Part shown: piece after piece, positions 62,047 to 64,000 of the stretch | Layout: each line of letters opens with the position of its first letter | Numbering within the stretch: the stretch's first letter is position 1 | Origin: Bradyrhizobium algeriense | GTDB lineage: Bacteria; Pseudomonadota; Alphaproteobacteria; Rhizobiales; Xanthobacteraceae | NCBI RefSeq assembly: GCF_003062295.1 | Contig: NZ_PYCN01000009.1 | Location: 62,001-126,000 of the forward strand | DNA: 64,000 bases | Direction: 5' to 3' | The notes under the pieces: model-generated | What the model saw: the letters and a program-made list of their open reading frames with translations, nothing else | Database searches by the model: none | Told to the model about the DNA's origin: nothing | Made by a program: the position numbers and the translations under genes

Positions 62047-62756
62047 GGTGTCCCTCGATCATGATCTAGAAGCGCATCAACGTGCAGGGTGACGGCATCG
62101 ACAACATCGTTCGGCATGTTGCCGTTCGGGTAGAGCAACGGCAGCTCCGTGCATGCCAGGAGCAGTGCGTCGGCACCGCGACGCCGCAGACCGTCGGCTA
62201 TATCGTCAATCTTGCGGCGTGCGGCGGGCGTGATCATGCCGTGCGCGAGCTGATCCTCGATAATCGCATCGACCGCGGCCTGGCCGGCAGCATCGGGCCG
62301 CAAGACACCGGTCACGCCGGCCCGCTCAAGACGCGCGTCGATGAAATCCTGGCTGGCGGCGAAACGCGTTGCCAACACGCCGATGCGTTTCACTCCGCGT
62401 CGCTGCAGAAGCACCCCGGCCGGATCGAGGACGTGAATGCACGGAAGGCTCGTGCTGGCAGCGATGGATGCAAACACCCGGTGCGCGGTCACGGCTGTGA
62501 GCGCGACCAGGCCCGCACCGCCAGCGGCAAGCGTTGCGACAGCGCCCACGAGCCGGTCTGCGATCGCCTGCCATTCGTCCTTCAGGGCCATCTGAAACAA
62601 CGGCGCAAAATCGAGCGTCACGACGAGACTTTCCGGCGTCGAGCGTGCGCCCCGCAAGGCCTCGCCCCGCTCATTCAGCATACGATAATATCGAGCGGTC
62701 GAATGCCACGTCATGCCGCCGACGAGGCCGATCAGCTCAGTGCGATGGGCTCTCAT
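62043..62756 (-). CDS. Asp/Glu-racemase-like protein with one catalytic cysteine
   Basis: The 237-residue protein has the superfamily start LIGLVGGMTWHSTARYYRML and the second catalytic cysteine in LLLACTELPLL (C202). The first position, normally cysteine in a CxNTxH motif, reads LTAVTAH with threonine (T87) in the aligned place. Two-base racemisation is therefore unlikely. One-cysteine relatives include isomerases and decarboxylases. It overlaps the PrpD-family stop and the VOC-protein start by four bases each, so the three proteins are made together. Confidence 0.85.
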   Translation of the reverse strand: MRAHRTELIGLVGGMTWHSTARYYRMLNERGEALRGARSTPESLVVTLDFAPLFQMALKDEWQAIADRLVGAVATLAAGGAGLVALTAVTAHRVFASIAASTSLPCIHVLDPAGVLLQRRGVKRIGVLATRFAASQDFIDARLERAGVTGVLRPDAAGQAAVDAIIEDQLAHGMITPAARRKIDDIADGLRRRGADALLLACTELPLLYPNGNMPNDVVDAVTLHVDALLDHDRGTP

Positions 62757-64000
62757 GCAGCAAAAGCCGCGATAAGCGGTTCGACTGATGGTGCCGAGCG
62801 CAGAGTCTTGATCGCCGCAATCAGGGCGTCACCGTCACGCCAGCCAGGCCTTCCTGAAAAGGCCGCACACTGGAGAAATTTCGCAATGAGATCGTTCTGT
62901 GTTGGCGGGTTCTCAGGCCAGCCTCGTCCGAACTGCGCCGGGATGACGCGCCTGGCGCCGTCCTTGTTGGAGATGATTGCCTCACACTGATCGAAATGAC
63001 CGAAAGCAGGTTCTTCTGCGACATCGATGCGCTGCGCAAAGGCTACAATGTCTGGCGCAGTCGCAGCGCTTGCAGTGAACTCGTCCAGCGTTGCGCGGCC
63101 GCGTAATATGGCATTGGCGGCGACGTAGCGGACGTTGAACTGCGCATCGACTTCGGGTGTCTCCGCCGGTGCGTAGGGGCCGCCGCAGATTACGTTCATG
63201 GCCGGCGAAATGCGCAGCGACAGGCCGGCGGTCTGGTTGAACGCGATCTCGCCGCGCCCTCGTGCGGCAAGCAACGCCTCGGTCAGCGCCAGGGTCACTC
63301 CGCAGCTTGGGTAGAGCTTGACGCAGGTGGCCTCCTCGCCAAAAAACCTCTCTCCTAGGTTTTCGCCGAGAAGCGTCAGATCCGGCTCTGCGGGCCCGTA
63401 GAGCCGAAAGAAGCCGCATTCACCCGCAAGGGCCCGCTTCGGTCCGCTGATCCCCGATTGAGCCAGGAACACGGCCTCAAGCGCGTGGCGGGCCACGAGT
63501 CCTTGACTGATCCTCACGGCAAGTACCTTGTCTTGATAGTGCTGGAACGTGCCGATACCGAAATCGAAGGCAAGCCCGATGGCGTCGCTCATCTGCGCGC
63601 GTGTCAGCCCAAGGAGCCGGCTCGCGATGATGGCGCCCGAAAACAGCCCAAGCACGTTGCTGTCGAACCCTCGATAAAAGAAGCCGTTTGCCTGCGCGGC
63701 CCGATTGATCCTCTGGCCCACATCCTGTCCGACGGCCAGGGCGGCAAGCACTGCTTCGCCGCCGGCACCGGACATTTCCGCCGCAGCGAGAGCGACCGGC
63801 ACATCCGACGAACTCGGATGCCATCCGGGCGACAGCACATCGCAGAAATCAAGGGCTCGCGCCCTCACCGCATTGACAAAGGCCGCCTGGGGCGCGGCAA
63901 GTTTTTCGGTCGATCCGATTACCGTAGCCTCGCGCGCACCGCTCCAGCGCCGTGCGAGCGATAATGCCACGCTTGTGCCGGCTTGATCATAGCCAGCGAC
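62753..64000 (-). CDS. MmgE/PrpD-family protein, truncated by the window edge
   Basis: The frame stays open to the window edge, reading VAGYDQAGTSVALSLARRWSG, so its true start lies beyond 64000. At least 415 residues are visible. Family marks are the N-terminal helical domain (ALDFCDVLSPGWHPSSSDVPVALAAAE) and the all-alpha/beta domain with VKLYPSCGVTLALTEALL, where the conserved KxYPSC motif is present. Members include 2-methylcitrate dehydratase and iminodisuccinate epimerase. The linked racemase-like gene does not decide between them. It is first or near first in the operon. Confidence 0.88.
   Translation of the reverse strand, partial: VAGYDQAGTSVALSLARRWSGAREATVIGSTEKLAAPQAAFVNAVRARALDFCDVLSPGWHPSSSDVPVALAAAEMSGAGGEAVLAALAVGQDVGQRINRAAQANGFFYRGFDSNVLGLFSGAIIASRLLGLTRAQMSDAIGLAFDFGIGTFQHYQDKVLAVRISQGLVARHALEAVFLAQSGISGPKRALAGECGFFRLYGPAEPDLTLLGENLGERFFGEEATCVKLYPSCGVTLALTEALLAARGRGEIAFNQTAGLSLRISPAMNVICGGPYAPAETPEVDAQFNVRYVAANAILRGRATLDEFTASAATAPDIVAFAQRIDVAEEPAFGHFDQCEAIISNKDGARRVIPAQFGRGWPENPPTQNDLIAKFLQCAAFSGRPGWRDGDALIAAIKTLRSAPSVEPLIAAFAA

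Noticed and set aside
1..64000. CRISPR array, phage genes or intact insertion sequence
   Set aside because: No regularly spaced short repeats, phage structural genes or complete transposase gene were seen.

Overview
The window is GC-rich and densely coded, and nearly all of it looks like metabolic and transport DNA from an alphaproteobacterium. The small conserved proteins at 42.0-44.7 kb, the many solute-binding proteins and the LysR/GntR-controlled catabolic operons fit the Bradyrhizobium/Rhodopseudomonas group best; this is an inference from protein style, not a database match. I saw no rRNA or tRNA genes, no CRISPR array and no intact insertion sequence.

Layout. (1) 1-626: the end of a GntR-type regulator, then two intrinsic terminators. 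(2) 627-7239, minus strand: one compact operon with a NitT/TauT-type ABC importer followed by a CoA-thioester module (enoyl-CoA hydratase, thiolase, DUF35 protein, acyl-CoA ligase), with a divergent LysR gene at 7437. (3) 8422-21524, minus strand: UbiX, UbiD-family decarboxylase, a ThDP enzyme, an AraC regulator, a three-subunit molybdenum hydroxylase whose large subunit is fused to a CoxG-like domain, an acyl-CoA ligase, a crotonase and an aldehyde dehydrogenase. A LysR gene, an FMN-dependent alpha-hydroxy-acid oxidase and an orphan TctC-type binding protein diverge from it. The logic suggests uptake, hydroxylation, decarboxylation and CoA-dependent breakdown of an aromatic or heteroaromatic acid.

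(4) 25997-33467: a hydantoin/ureide cluster. A NitT-type importer, an arylmalonate-decarboxylase-like protein, a hydantoinase with a C-terminal frameshift and a UraD-UraH fusion run on the minus strand. A divergent GntR regulator and a hydantoin-racemase homologue without catalytic cysteines run on the plus strand. (5) 33468-41739: two amidases, a PotABCD-like importer, an MFS carrier and a 5-hydroxyisourate-hydrolase-like protein with altered active-site residues. (6) about 41.7-50.5 kb: a looser accessory stretch with small hypotheticals, a ParB-like gene fragment, a LuxR regulator and a 1348-residue BTAD/cyclase/ATPase/TPR regulator. It ends at a truncated M20 peptidase gene.

(7) 50853-60374: DUF1028 protein, PotABCD-like importer, Rid protein, flavin reductase, HpaB-type monooxygenase, LysR regulator, 2-hydroxyacid dehydrogenase and type II dehydroquinase. 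This resembles a two-component monooxygenase pathway with a Rid partner, as in the Rut pathway. (8) 61237-64000: an MmgE/PrpD protein, Asp/Glu-racemase-like and glyoxalase-like operon ending in a clear terminator. A recurring theme is that several familiar enzyme families here have lost canonical catalytic residues: three racemase-superfamily proteins, the HIUase-like protein, the Rid protein and the cyclase domain.
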